Source of the DNA: Acidobacteriota bacterium
GTDB lineage: Bacteria > Acidobacteriota > Thermoanaerobaculia > Gp7-AA8
NCBI GenBank assembly: GCA_019244185.1
Contig: JAFATB010000006.1
Coordinates: forward strand, 186,001 to 250,000
DNA: 64,000 bases
Direction of reading: 5' to 3'
The translations under genes were made by a program, and so were the position numbers. The notes under the pieces are model-generated. The model saw only the letters and a program-made list of their open reading frames with translations, was not told where the DNA came from and ran no database searches. This document shows positions 39,801-46,400 of this stretch, piece after piece (position 1 is the first letter of the stretch; every line of letters begins with the position of its first letter).

Positions 39801-40447
39801 GCGGCGTCGGTGGCGTCGATCGAGAACGTCGACGGCTCGGTCGTGCCGTCGGCCCAGAAGCGCGCGCGGATGTTCGTCGCGCTGCCGGTGTCGTCGACCT
39901 GGATGAAGAAGCGATACCACGTGTTCGTGGCGGGCGTGAACGCGCTGTCGGTGCGGTTCGCGAGCGTGCCCGCGCCGAAGCCGAAGAGCTGCATCGTCAG
40001 CGTCGGGCCGCCGTTCTGCGACCACAATCCGAGGAGGTAGTACGAGTCTTTCTCCGGATACGAGGAGAGGAACGTGAAGCCGATGCGCGTGTCGCTGCTC
40101 GTGCGGATGAAGCGGCCGCGGTATTCGAAGCGGCCGTTCGTGCTGAAGGTCCTGGTCTGGAGCGTGGAGAACGTGCCGATGCGCGGGTTGTTGCCTTCCG
40201 GTTTGCCGGACGACTGCTTCGTGCCGAAGACGATGTTCGAGCCGTGGTTGCCCTGCGTAGGATCGGGCCAGGTCTTGTACAAGCCGTTGGCCGACGGATG
40301 CGAGCTGCCGATCGACGTGTCGACCCAGCCGTCGGGATTGCGCGGCGAGCCGTAGCTCTGGAAATCGTCGGAGTACGAGACTTCCGTCTGCTGCGCGAAG
40401 AGCGCAGGACAGACGAGGAGAAACGCGAAGAGAACGAGCTTACGCAT
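18518..40447 (-). CDS. giant secreted RHS polymorphic toxin (7309 aa): signal peptide, N-terminal jelly-roll-like domain, Ig-like module array, carboxypeptidase-regulatory-like and Big_5-like domains, RHS repeats/core, HH-type nuclease-like tip
   Basis: Single uninterrupted ORF; signal peptide MRKLVLFAFLLVCPALFAQQ; repeated IDKTAPVVTVTENG... modules; RHS YDxxGRL repeats; core LYTFAGGDPVNDRDPSGLQ; tip NPRHHVFPQEFRAFFEVRG...DIDQFTLELDEAIHQAIHGGGNYRLGRKWEGEWN. Confidence 0.95.
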   Translation of the reverse strand: MRKLVLFAFLLVCPALFAQQTEVSYSDDFQSYGSPRNPDGWVDTSIGSSHPSANGLYKTWPDPTQGNHGSNIVFGTKQSSGKPEGNNPRIGTFSTLQTRTFSTNGRFEYRGRFIRTSSDTRIGFTFLSSYPEKDSYYLLGLWSQNGGPTLTMQLFGFGAGTLANRTDSAFTPATNTWYRFFIQVDDTGSATNIRARFWADGTTEPSTFSIDATDAAATRLKSGRIGIWSAVKGDAYVDDLSAKSPVDHTAPAISFFEGSVQLQPNTTTALDHDARVDVRATDDASGVATLTATVDGAPYTPLTPIAAEGLHTIHARAVDRAGNAVESEVKVLVDKSQPVVTLTESGTPLPLPNSKFNRPPSIDIQVTDAWTATTYTATLDGHPYVAKTPIAQEGTHYLVVDALDGVRNRRTVQATILVDLGAPTIAFYAAGVKLDPIAKFKIDPAIEVRLTDAQSTPTYTATLDGHAWRSLDPIPTEGWHKIVVNAVDEAGNPATATLDVLVDKVAPVVVLRESGTTLDPAQTAKFARDAAVEILASDATTQVQSAATLDGAAYTSLATITAEGTHALKVHATDEAGNVTDVTLSLLVDKSAPVIAFYDGATKLDPRDLQKFRRDVAIDVRATDAVSSATFTATLDGAPYTTNTNIVAEGEHALVVHAIDAAGNTADATLTLLVDKTKPAIAFSESGTALDTNVQTPFGRDAHVVISVTDNLPGVAYTAKLDGTDYTSGAAIATDGPHVVAVHATDRADNTTDAEVRVLVDKTGPLVKFLESNAVLDTSVRRDFNRVPSIDLQVTDALSAVTFTATLDGTQPYVAKTPVPQGAHSITVHAVDALGNATDGKLDLLVDTEPPVVGLVANGQPLPATGAIFAHDVTVVANVSDTSQWTTEATLDDRPFSLSLPVSAEGTHTLVVKVTDELQWTTTVSATFIVDQTPPKISVFEGTTPLLEGASFARDIALNASAEDITPYELTAHIDGAPYVLGQLYTTNGSHKIVVDARDAAGNTSTSPEILFHLDKNAPEVSLLESGQPFPVGKTFTRDVVAGVHVVAATETTKTATIDGQAYVLDTPYVPEGKHHLKVVVTNLAGLSTTVEADFTIDRTPPTLRLFAAPGKEFVDNSFKFAGDITPSTEADDNLSKPPDVVVLLDNHELPPGRVVSEEKVHTISATATDAGGLTKSVGPFTFVLDKTAPDVHVRVDGEDLEDGAKFKAAITPEITADDLTETTYTLTLNDQPYTRGTAIEADARYTLVVHVKDDVGNERALEPIHFVIDKTAPVVHVVEHLDDADQPFTGGKFKRSVTPLVRIDDLTETITNATLSDGQHETPWTSGQEISSEGVYTLNVTVTDELGWVTVVPPIAFTIDKSAPVVTVTESGAPLVSDTIFNRDVTPKIESNDTTHVTIEATLDDAPFTSETTVTREDRHVLVIKATDELGFVTNVPPIVFTVDKTPPVVTLTENGTPFVSGALLAHPALPQVAVSDLTAYTIDAKLDGNSYILGTPIAGDGAHSLDIKVTDAANWSTTVPTVHFVVDTTPPAVSVKVGDRVLATSDEFGDTIAPIIAVDDISATTVEATLDGAPWTSGTPIADEREHVLAVSVTDAAHWTTTLPPITFIIDKSAPVVHVLEHGVAFTGGKFNRDVEPKLDIDDLTATTTTATLDNAPWTPDSTISTELADHVLAITVTDHLGHATVVPPITFTIDKTAPVVTVTENGQPFAGGAFNRNVHPELTVSDTTPTTTTALLNEQPFTFGGDITAEGKYSLTATVTDELAWSTTIPAIVFYIDRTAPVVTLMEGEKELTDGQFFNRDVVPRAVITDTTDTTTTATLNDQPYTLETPVTAEGTYTLKVRVTDRVGLSTDVPPVTFTIDKTPPAIAITSPLANTSLTTPRILVSGDADDAIGIEVNGIDATIADRKFTTPVELELLEGENTIEAIGFDRAGNNTTIAIPVTLDTLAPAVTIEAPSANACLDTNAVEVRGQVSEVSLASVKVTMGTAVVNATVGDDHRTFTATIPAPDEGKFTIRVEAVDLAGHTAAATVAISIDRTKPVVEVREGGAPFAAPVVNRPIALDVRANEAGAALTVTLDGQPYVSGTAIANELPAPHVLRATARDCAGHVSDEKVVAFTIDRTPPFITSIDPANNATVGEKPASLTGTLSEPAAVVIESTGQTAQVDGVHFTLPVALQEGLNTLALLAIDAAGNQSRMVYTLTIRGAAPSVEIVENGLPIPPHQVYRRAVTPVIRSNDSAATIAATLNGAPFTSGSEVTNDGDYTLTAKAKDAFGHESATVTATFRIDRSVPVVTITTPADHAVIDADRVEVQGTVSGHDVVSVTVNGVAATLAGGAFSATVPLDAGPNTIVAIAADAAGNSASDSVDVVRDSGGNGLLLFAPVDKMLTNRPTTLVAGQVLTPAAARGVTINGATVALDPAGAFRKNDFPLVEGANTITASLTNDRGQVSSVSVHVTADFTPPVLRVTANGADLADGAHFAASPSLALDVTDNQPDGLVTTLSVDGDLVAAGVTPLADGGHALTATARDAAGDETRVDRVFFIGNAATVSGCGLGQFDPADGAAVFSEHVHISGRSGGAAGVLIDGLAAAVAAGSFCGDATLAPGRNEVTIRCADASGNPTTDAPVTLVLYRYDDPVVTIASPAANSSVTTSSVTVSGTVGAGVVSGDVNGIAFTVADDGADSHSFSVPNVPVAPGLSVLTVRAKTRSARVGIATTRVRALTAAPQLSITAPLTGSDSGASSIDVTGTYANVEPATITVSAGGTSRAATATPQSDTTGTFTASVPVASAAVTVIEATARNAAGTQTTARVNVTQLAGGPSIAIDTPRDNTYLPSTQSGAVRVAGTFTGDAGSAVQVNGVNATLTANAFAADVTLSASSSGITPLIARVTAPDARDATDAVRVIRFAEPLAVRESFPANDAADVERGVALVVLFNHALDGATAANAFQLTSTDGSVDGPVDGDVFVDRDAITFAPHQPLRAGVRYTATIASSLHDVAGGALASPYTFAFTAGGSAPSNAPILDEATTTGCFSGTTITGRVSPNAQARVEVDGVVLTAQASDTGAFKAALTFSGQTGYHLVRVRELGADGSLSAERALCYRLSCATLQVVGATLDRNAKTLAIQFSKPMDLASLIASPSGTLLVTPEGESALTGTVALDTGGQTATITFASLPAKNITLTVKKSVKDAGGASLTADYTQTFTYSTDTTAGRGNGYVSGAVYDATNGRPLAGAQLEIAAVNTLTTSDRGRYSYALPEGAYTVRAGAPGYTTVWRQVVVPAGAGVVPIDIRLTKGGDEKQANNAALTLQHGADTAVTKRVELALAVTSLAGTHRVRLTSVGGQSLAGLLPLGWAPLASAEIAIDDASSPIALPGARLTFVVDANAITAAAQSLALVHYDSGADEWRVVVPAANVGSDGRASFDIDAAGNYALVYADKNSSLVARAGAALTGVANPCLTTPDTCRLTGRSFTLNPNAVLPSGRTVATLTTDGAKPYPSGTAVQAFIDEQLNLADGRTLVDPPFATDLLIYRNLAGTDGVADFHLAPTAQAQAVILRDGVDHIRIVDYPGRIDRGTLLGADGGRVPGDGNVLLDVPAAATPEPLHASVTSLSDNELASLGAVPGFRVAAGFTFSLTRANEPPPTDGVAIHAPALLTPARVTIAVPSASANAQVIVAEVLPSTPFGVLFRVVALMSASSSSTSNVFVSRPIVSTQLPLDGVVRDGRYVVLVADAPIAYAFGTVRSAGGAAVANARVTSGIGAPMSSVLGVRDLTRIDGVFVIPVAAKPAAPFSLVARTAALGDGAASAFTGSPDPDTFVDFGALTLSAQPPHLTAIAPADGAELDVTAPLVVQATFDTSIDAASVANGIRVTNLTTNAPLAGTVSLGGANSVRFNATDPLRAASTYAIAVLPTIRSTTGTPFGQTSTSTFSTRATPSNATIHADRIHITIPDANGKSRISGTAGALPGGAQAVAVRRNHFFVVTYDATVAADGSFAFDAGHLDARDRISVDDIIDLQVLDPVSHAIIAILRLTPFITDDGRGFLAPADLDTKYTTPDGLTVSVPAGAFDKATMVTLTPSQQTAFAAVPHFDDELRYANSLELKFDGVANKRLDVELPVPAGTDTANRNFLLGYLGLSVRGPRVMIVDSVRVDNGRFVTADATSGTQQTTQKRAVTSNAVLTGSALRNYLLGVNRSGVYSVLDIRVPDGSSVAWGAMTGLQAGYDLFWDTLQSLYAAHFYLAERRGTIAIPVLTNKPFQVVGVDAATGLQGFAKVYDPIPNGDPGAAAILPNPNPDREGPYPVYGTPFRVETLDLIASDTPVSIRNFVVKLEGDSITAVDSSTPLPADLQVTLFNVTNGAIDRKRSDGLKVAGALGDRVLLLVEEKEVDPYTSLSVVFSEPIAVGSDASDDAIDAYLRTRFSVEIAKEPAAAAPVYTAVTEQAHFRVDSGGRRVLVDLPASLQRGMRYRLGIASTVEDQSGLRIGQILGESGPTAPLAEPVYLYFRVREPGGLVSSFDLTKGAIRDQALNGNVLLMTALDGGVVAYDVADPASLGASTQPIGVAAGGGDEYWALASDRHGRVYATALSGLFGIVRSFRLEDFLPNGTPGPRAVTGKAGAIVSWRVGSTVGLDLASATILSDRAEALPRKMQILLQDDTEDLTLAFDPTADADDLSVFNVQQAMSEGYPYRLQRITVENETLDMRWSADAHPGVPAAINGIVARKNDRIHVIRNQRTYGVISLFGYGVAVFDLNAVESNDDPTRPANYKPLREQIRATNAALRSECGDPIDTYAIPDLTLSPDATIITRDGSPDLDIFAVDQRRGILDLKIAPPANDAEAAAPSDADTCGERAQFGLVLRNTYFTPGDPPATNVHDHPRLVPFRAKFAEAAGRQPTPRFTGAAYYHWTLEAQDNKALSGTSVTGAPPRGQRGSTAGTRVVRDYMLVPGYEYGLLVVEIGGTPPTMVPSYDPLANAHLVDIIWIPGGAAAVRAIPRTNLATVVDGEGRVLLVDLSRIDERFDSTGNLLPANALFKTVAASLASTATYGSGTYGVGADDPRIVWKSAPGVTSGTLAPVVDADTGYVYVGKVLEKTTSVIAAIDPRVQLKADVGDGNGLAEVGGLVPLGVDPPAGVIKGPEGSLAAFRVEVSLPGAMTQSLSGGANKLVAAIESERVFGATTEQMPEGFPRAHLRLKDRSGAPDPRADANFYLERVVPDSMAAQLRHQKGFNKFVSPWIVAIADPRASINYQWPTPPAGTTLAALQTASGCSSCARPPHLAGKTEADRVWELYTNGRLISIRPDLCIAGTDCAQNVFTGTSYAYLGRENRFTARFATIMADTVRPPSVLVAAQAPPVAGGALQETTYLHSGEVETSALDMDAGGRNGWNALFDRTYRSRTIGGTVGMGWESSIFRRLRALPNGDVEYRDGAGEIWRFTLDNATGFYQRPKGLFLKLSRTDRGWVLVDQKARISAFDSMGRLVHETDEFAPNAYALDAGNVVRYLYDLSGRLAQVIDPVGRVSRLMYFPDGTGLKAGRLQSIESWLGRVDYDYDDAGRLITATLPETGTGRPTTQYGYGTPASTYNDKLELAPNLTSITDPMGEGPRVAFAYSTSDRDKVKTQTWKTGESATFTYTDATHTTTKDVLGQERVYELTPQPGNYTTDRAHVRQLDETNVAAVTTPFGTLPAAVTPSGAPTESLTRRMLFTYVPDGMLETATLSGIGATSATIRTTTNTYKSIEPGAPGFVLFTSETSGSGATPIKRTFGYDDASSNPRPAYLESVSIGSDTIHTSEPSAMKKSVAATNDAITTTVEVDAYGQPKTVTSTGGTDAGGNASVSYKFRDATAPEYARAMPELVDASGLQTKFAYPGPDQIKVDEERGVSTLTNLDGWRRPVSSVTTGPSLSLEESSKYDLNGRLTETTHKQDAHTVTTSLAYDPLGRVKQSTTNNVAVGESLTSVTTTTDYDLTNRKIVRMLPGGAVVTEELDGLGRVAKRTTTTGGTPIVEQYAYDLAGNLVYSADNHSASAVAYDVHGRATASLAPNGVKTVTDYDDWGNPKSIKTYDAVGTLIGESQASYTPNGRMTSAQTRVDATQTRESEMKWDGAGRITSTAVSGRAAKQAFDDAGRLKSSIAGAGTTSTITTEFSKYLASDYTGGMVKNGTLTERGATSPIDMQYDYDTLGNPTRNQAGALEWKRSYDEDGNVTADAPPARESTRQHFDARGNLLSKREPGAPEVKYGYHAAGTDTSYRDESDGGTGTGLTETTESDLLGRPSVRRYPDGTQETWTYDGSRLASMKDRQGRLFNYTYDDKNQLTEIRRNGGELIEKLDYDAAGRITTWRTRDAALVFEDYDFEDRPRRTKQTRFKDHSGFGSATVLDSYEQDHTWNVHGERESWTMPSYSGFPTSATQWTQKVGESHDAAGNVSAMTRTLIGAPSPMPLLTADYRNAGRPNVRTLTTSASAVIERQYTYDTANAGQLSELRIVAGGNVVGGSAITYDGVQIKREQLLGISADTRFNEYSYDARSRLLTTVTAHDDSSNPSIEHVTDAGFRTQLERPSPSVEPAAPPTLNFDELSGHRIGTVAANGESHTFTYIGAERTGDGRYQYEFDDRGRIITATEIPTPSLTIRRFRYDYAASNRIVGRRVEYAQLSSISMPPLDSDWKLENRDAVLFADGLPAETTFVWDPISDRLVSVYKAGASANPSVDANGGLLRQLIHGDAAYDDPLEVTVTDGVTPDVHHFYPVFDEAGNGNLQLILGDDGKVISRTVVDGAYGEEESSLAGAAIDRITLSKTKDASGNLTAVEVSIRSTEALDEATLATGTRLAAVTASGNVVRTATVTSTLSDPNTIHWTLTPTQWTALTSPTGDVQSLSIAVTNTLRAKAWSTATPILPPPTWATTAHPIHTSPTLPVEYRASLATLTSFLAAPDPTTTPYAAPSLAALGSPAEPAVGRSILMSSFQALPFEEVGTGLVFARERWFDAGRGAFLSPDPLGYVDASNLYTFAGGDPVNDRDPSGLQKPCKNTTLASLQAAGEGAWQWAKGAFVGFMNFGGDQTVKLIDTLTFGYGGWVHENAADARRQERRSLSLAIAAVERGEGTPVYVIGGAVDKRVKAIDAASSSGCKEDIARAAAPALLDGYTAVRGTVSAMNTPTTPAPALATSSGVVLPTAGVIARSARSGPMVSTIVLASSVHDSLGEGPESDAVTETGARGAGVVRNPRHHVFPQEFRAFFEVRGFTGGRDIDQFTLELDEAIHQAIHGGGNYRLGRKWEGEWNRQIMSRISQREKLLGRALTFAEVFDVGKQMMRDYGLSGSFVPFRQ
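34850..39715 (-). repeat. array of >=19 tandem Ig-like modules (~250-260 bp each) inside the RHS gene
   Basis: Recurrent (V/I/L)D(K/R/T)xxPxVxxxExGxxL...F.RDxxxxI...YTATLDGxPYxxxTPIxxEGxHxLxVxAxDxAGN, counted by eye from the translation. Confidence 0.85.
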
Positions 40448-40495
40448 GTGATTCCTGGTTGTGTTGGACCCGGACCTGACGATGGACCTGAACGA

Positions 40496-43400
40496 TTACC
40501 GCAACCCCGCCGCGCGTCCGTGCGCATTGCGCCGGTACGCGTTGGCGAAGTCGAAACGAGACTGCGTAGAAGTTGATGACGACGATGAACTCGACGACGA
40601 CAGCGCCGCCGCTTTCGGCGCCGACGGCGTCGCCAGCGCGCGCAGCGTCTGCAGCGACGACCACACCTGCACCTCGGCGAGGTTGATCGCGAACTGCGAG
40701 CTCGCCGTCATCTGCACGCGCACGTAACGCCCCGTGCGCCCGATCGGGAACGTCTTGCCGCCGATCAGCACCGGCGTGCCGTAGTAGTACGCGGCGACCT
40801 TCGGATCGGCGAGCGCCTCCGCGGTCGTGCTGCCCGCGATCGGCTCATCCGAAACGAAGATGTAGAAGTTCGTGAGGAAGTGCGGCGGCCAGTCGAGGCG
40901 ACCCCAGACGTCGATCGAGTCGATGGCCTGCACCGAGCAGAGGTCGACGCTCCACCACTCCTCGAGATTCGCGGTGGTGTGGTTGATCGAGTACTCGCTG
41001 CCGAGCACGCCGTTCGTGTTCGCGTTCACGGCGAGCCACGGACCGTAATCCTGATACGTCGACGACTGGGTCGCCTTGCGTCCCGCGGAGAGGTTCACGC
41101 GCTGCGGCGAGACCGGCGCCCACACCTGCACCTCGGCCGGATGCAGATACTCCTGACCGCTCAGCTGCACGCGGACGTAACGGCCGGTGCGGCGCACGTC
41201 GAACGTCGACGGGCGCTGCGCGTTCGGATAGTAGAAGTACGAGGTGACGCCGGACTGCGCGAGCGTCGCGTTGAGATCGCCGGACGTGAACGGCGTGTCG
41301 GAGACGTGGACCCAGAAGCGCGAGAGACGCTCCTGGCAGCACATGTTGAAGCCGCCGTTCCAGACGTCGATGGCGTCGATCGGCTGCACGGCGCCGAGGT
41401 CGACCTGCCACCACTCCTGCGGCGCGTTGCCGGTGTGCGCGTACGAGTACATGTCGCCGTCGACGGGGTACTCGGCGCAGTTGTACGGGCAGGGCGACGG
41501 TGCGGCGGCCTCGCGGCCGTTGACGCTGAGCCACGACGACATCGACGTCGGCTTGTGGTACGCGAGGTTGACGCGCGTGACTTTGGCAACGCGGTCGAAC
41601 CAGGCCTGGCCGTCGTAGATGACGAACGACATGCCGCGGAGGCTCATGCCGGCCATCTGCATCGACGACACGGGGATCTCCAGACGAACCCACTCACCGG
41701 CTTTCGGCATGGAGCCCATGCGGCGGCGCTCGACGGTTCCGTCGGTGCCGTAGGCCACGAGGTCGTCGCCCCAGTATACGCGGCGGCTCCAGCCGCCGTC
41801 GTTGAACTCGAGCATGAGCTCGCGCGGCGGCGCGCATGGATCGATGAGAGCGTAGACGACGATGACGTCGTCCATGCCCAGCGTCATCGTTGCGGACGCG
41901 GAATCGAAGTGGCTCTGATGGCTGCCGCCGCCGTTCGGAACGTTCATCGACAGCGTGCCGCTCGCGGCCTGCGCGGAGCTCCAGTCGAACGGCGTCCGCT
42001 CGACGCCGCCCGCGGGGAGCGCGTCGTCGAACCAGACGGTCTCGCCCGGCAGATACGACGGCTTCGCGGCCTTGCCGAGGACGCAGGCGGCGTCGCCGAT
42101 GGCATCGAACCACGCCTCACCGCCGTCGACGGAGATGGTCAAGCTGTTGACGTTCGTCGCGGACGTAATGCCGAGCGACGAGGCGAGGACTTCGAGACGC
42201 GTCCAGACGCCGCCCGCGGGCAGTGCGGCGAGCTGCACCTGCGTCGCGGCAGGCGTGAGGCGCGACTCGCCCCACGACGCGCGCCATTGCGTGGTGCCGT
42301 CGCTCCACGTGGCGAGGATCTGCCGCGGCGGATCGCACGGATTGACGAGCGCGTAGAGCACGAGGTTGTCGTCCGGCTGCACGCTCATCGGCGCGGCGTT
42401 CGCGAACGTCCACGAGCGCGCGCCGCTGCCGGCGGCGAAGTGCAGCGCAAGCGAGCCGGCGGCGACCTGCGTCGCGTCGAACGTGGCGTCGCCGCTCGCG
42501 TTCGCGCCGGAAGGCGGCGCGTCGTCGATCCACATCGTGGCCAGCGGCGTCGACGACGGACGCGCGACGCTGGCGAGCGTTGCGCACGCGTTCAACGTGA
42601 GCGAGGCGCTCTTCGAGGCGCCGTACGTCGCGAAGACGCTCGCGGTCGTGGCGGCGCCGACGCGGTCGGTGGTGACGGTGAAGGTGACCTGCGACGTGCC
42701 GGCCGGCACGAGCACCGCCGGCGGCACGTGCAGCTGCGTCGTGCTCGCGGCGAGCGACACGAGCGCGCCGCCGGCGGGCGCGGCGGAGCCGAGGGTGACG
42801 GTCGCATTGACGCTCGCGCCGCCTTCGACCGCGTTCGCGTCGAGCGCGAGCGATGCGAGCGCGCCGTTCGTGCCGGCGACGTTCAGCGCCGCGATCTTCG
42901 TCTGCTGATAGCGCGCGGTGATCGTGGCGGTGACGTTCGATGTGGACGCAGCCGTTGCGATCGAGAACTGCGCGGTGGTCTGGCCCGCGGCGATGGTGAT
43001 CGAGGGAGGCAGCGTCACGGAGCTCGCGGAGCTCGTGAGCGTGACGACGATGCCGCTGCTGCGCGCGGGCGTTGCGAGTCGCACGGTTCCGAACGTCGAC
43101 TCGCCGGCGTTGACGCTCGACGGTTCGATGGTCAGCGTCGAGAGCTGGTTGGCGTCGACGATGGCGCCGTTGACGGCGACGGTCGACGAGAGCGGCGCGA
43201 CGTGCGAGTCGGTGGCGGTGAGCGTGAACGCATCGCCGCCCTGCCCGCCCACGGAGATGCGGAACGAGCCGTCGGACGCGGCGGGGCCGCTGTAGATCGC
43301 GCCGGTGCGGACGTTCTTCGCCGCGAGATGAATGGGCGTGTCGGGATCGATGACGGCGCCCGCGGGGCCGGTGACGAAGTCGCCGCCGGCATCGCTGGTG

Positions 43401-46400
43401 ACGACGATCTGCGCGCGCTTCGACTGGGGGAACTGCGGCGCGCCGCTGTTGCCGGTGAAGGCGACGCCTTCGGGGATCGTGACGAGTCCCTGTTCGTTCG
43501 CGACGTAGAGCACGCCGTTCACCAGCGCGACGTCGAAGGCGTTGCCGCTCGTCTGCTGGCGCCCGAGGTAGCGCGGCGCGTTCGGATCGGTGATGTCGTA
43601 GAAGAGCGCGCCGAGCATGAGACCGCCGAAGACGGCGCGGTTGCCGCTCACGGCCACGCCCTGCGTCATCGCGCCGTTGGAGAAGACGCTCTTCACGACC
43701 GGCGATGCGGGATTCGATAGATCGACGACGGCGATCTTGTCGCCGTAGCCGGCGAGATAGAGCGTGTCGCCGGAGATCGCGCCGCGGAACGCGGAGAAGT
43801 TCGGGATGTCGACGTCGGCGAGCTTCACGAGGTTGTTGACGTCGCGGTGGTCGATGACGATGACGTCGTGCGACGGCGCCTGCGTGGCGACGAGGTAGTC
43901 GTCGCCGAACGCGAGCAGGCTCTCGAGCTGCGTGCCGGGCGTCGTGTCCTGCTCGTGCACGAGATGCGGCGACGCGGGATTGCTGACGTCGTAGACGCGG
44001 ATGCGGCCGTCGTTGTGCCCGAAGTTGACGGAGGTGAACGCATAGTTGCCGGCGACGGCGACGCCGAGATCGCCCGCGTCGAGGCCGACGCAATGGCGCG
44101 TCGACGTCGAGCTGGTGAGATCGATCGTGCAGAAGTCGTACGAGCCGACGTACGCCCAGCCGTCGCGCACGGCGAGGCCGTACGACGAGCCTTCCGCGGC
44201 GGCGAGCGTCCACTTGTAGACCGGCGCCGCGGGGTTGCTGATGTCGAAGACCGCGAGCTCGTTGTTCGAGCCGGAGATGCCTTCGTCGGCCCACTTCGCG
44301 ACGGCGAGCCAGTGGCCGTCGGTGCGTACGGTGCGCGCGCGATACGTGCCGCCGCCGAACGGGAAGTCGGTCATCGACGCGCCGAACGGCACGAAGCCGG
44401 CGTTCGTGGTGATGCTCGCGCGGCCGACGACGTCGTACGCGGTGACGTCGATGGCATCGCCGGACGATGCCGCGATCGACGCGTCGAAGCTGCCGTCGGC
44501 GCGCACGGCGAAGCCGGTGGCCGTCGCGCCGGTGGTGCGGTTCGTCACGGTGACGGTGAGCGGCGCGGCGCCGCTCACGGCGGTCGCGCGGCCATGCACC
44601 GCGGTGTCGCTCGCGCCGCGTGTCAGCGTGAGATCGACCGCGGAGACCTGCGGCGCGACGGGGAGCTTCGCGTAGGCGATGCCGAGGTCGTTCGCGACGT
44701 AGGCGTGGTTCGCGTAGAAGAGGACGTCGCGCGCGGTGCCGCCGAACGGAATGGTGCGCTCGAAGAACGGCGCCGCGGGCGAGGTGATGTCGTACTGCGC
44801 CAGGCCGTAGCTTCCCGCCGCGGGGAATGCTTCGGTGCCGACGATGGCGATGCCTTCGCTGCCGTCGTCGGTGTGAATGGCGCGGCTCAGCACGACCGGA
44901 TGCGCGGGGTCGCTCACGTCGACGGCCGCGGTCTGATATGCGTTGGTGAGATACAGCGTCTTGCCGTTGAGGCGTCCGCGTGACGTGCGGAAGTCGGGCA
45001 GGTCGAGGTCGGCGACGGTGACGATGTTGTTGACGTCGCGGACGTCGAAGATCATCAGATCGTGGCCGCTATAGCTGAGGCCCGCGAGGTAGCCGTTGCC
45101 GAGGTCGATGAGGCGCCAGAAGAACGAGCCGAAGCCGCTGCCCGGCACCATGGCCTGCTCTCGGATCAGGCGTGCATTCGCGGGATCGGCGACGTCGTAC
45201 ACGCGCAGGCGGTAGTCGCTGTTCGTCGCCACGTACATGTAGCGATTGACGAGCGCGAGGCTGAGCGCGCCGATCGAGCCGTAGCAGTTCTTCGTCGCGG
45301 ACGGGTTCGCGTAGTTGACGGTGCAGAAGTCGTACGACGCGATGTACGCCCAGCCGTCCACTGCTGCGACGTCGTAGATGGCGGTGTTGCCGGCGGAGAG
45401 CGAGCGCACGAACGCGGGGTGATCGGGATCGCTGACGTCGAGCAGCGCGATGCGGTCGCTGTCGCCGTTGCCCGCCCCACCGCCCGCGCCGGAGACGAGG
45501 AGCGTCGTGCCGTCGCGCACGACGTTGCGCGCGCGGAACGAGCCGTCGACGCCCCACGACGACTGGCTGAGCTGCGTGACGACGACGGACGAGTGCAGCA
45601 CGAGGTCGCCGACGTTGGTGATGCCGTCGGCCACGGGAGTCGTTGCGGCGGAGGCGCCGCTGAGCGTGGTGCCATCGGCGAGCGTCAGCGTCGCGTTGCA
45701 CGTGATCGCGCCGGTGGCCGGCATGTTCGCGATCGAGAAGAAGCCGCTCGCGTCGGTGGCGACGCTGGTCGTGTCGCAGGTGACGGCGGCGTTCGCGACG
45801 GCGTGCGCGCGCTCGTCGAGCACGCGGCCGGTGACGGTGGTGGTGTAGGTGCCGGTGGCGAGGACGTGCAGCGTGGCGGTCTTCGTCGTCGTGCCGAGCG
45901 TCGCGGTGATGGTGACGTTCGCGGCGTTCGGTGACGACGGCGTGGCGATCGTGAATTGCGCGGAGGTCGCGCCGCCGGCGATGGTGATCGTGGGCGGCAC
46001 GGTCGCGGCGCCCGACGAGCTCGCGAGCGCGACGACGACGCCGGCGCTGCGCGCGGGCTGGAGCAGTTGGACGGTGCCGGTGGCGCTCGTGCCCGCGACG
46101 ACGTTCGCCGGTGCGATGCCGAGCGCGCCGAGGCCGTTCTGCTCGACGATCGTGCCGGCGACGGGGATCGACGGCGACGCGAGCGGGAAGGCGTGCGTGT
46201 CGGTCGCGCGGACGGTGAAGGTGTCGCCGGCGCGCGCGACGAGCGGGATCGTGAACGAGCCGTCCGCCGCGGCGTCGACCGGCGTCGTCGCCTGACCGGT
46301 GCGCAGGTTCGTGGCCACGACGTGGATGGGCGTGTCGGGATCGACGACGGCGCCGGCCAGCGCGACGATCGCGTCGCCGTTCGACGTCGACGTGACGGCG

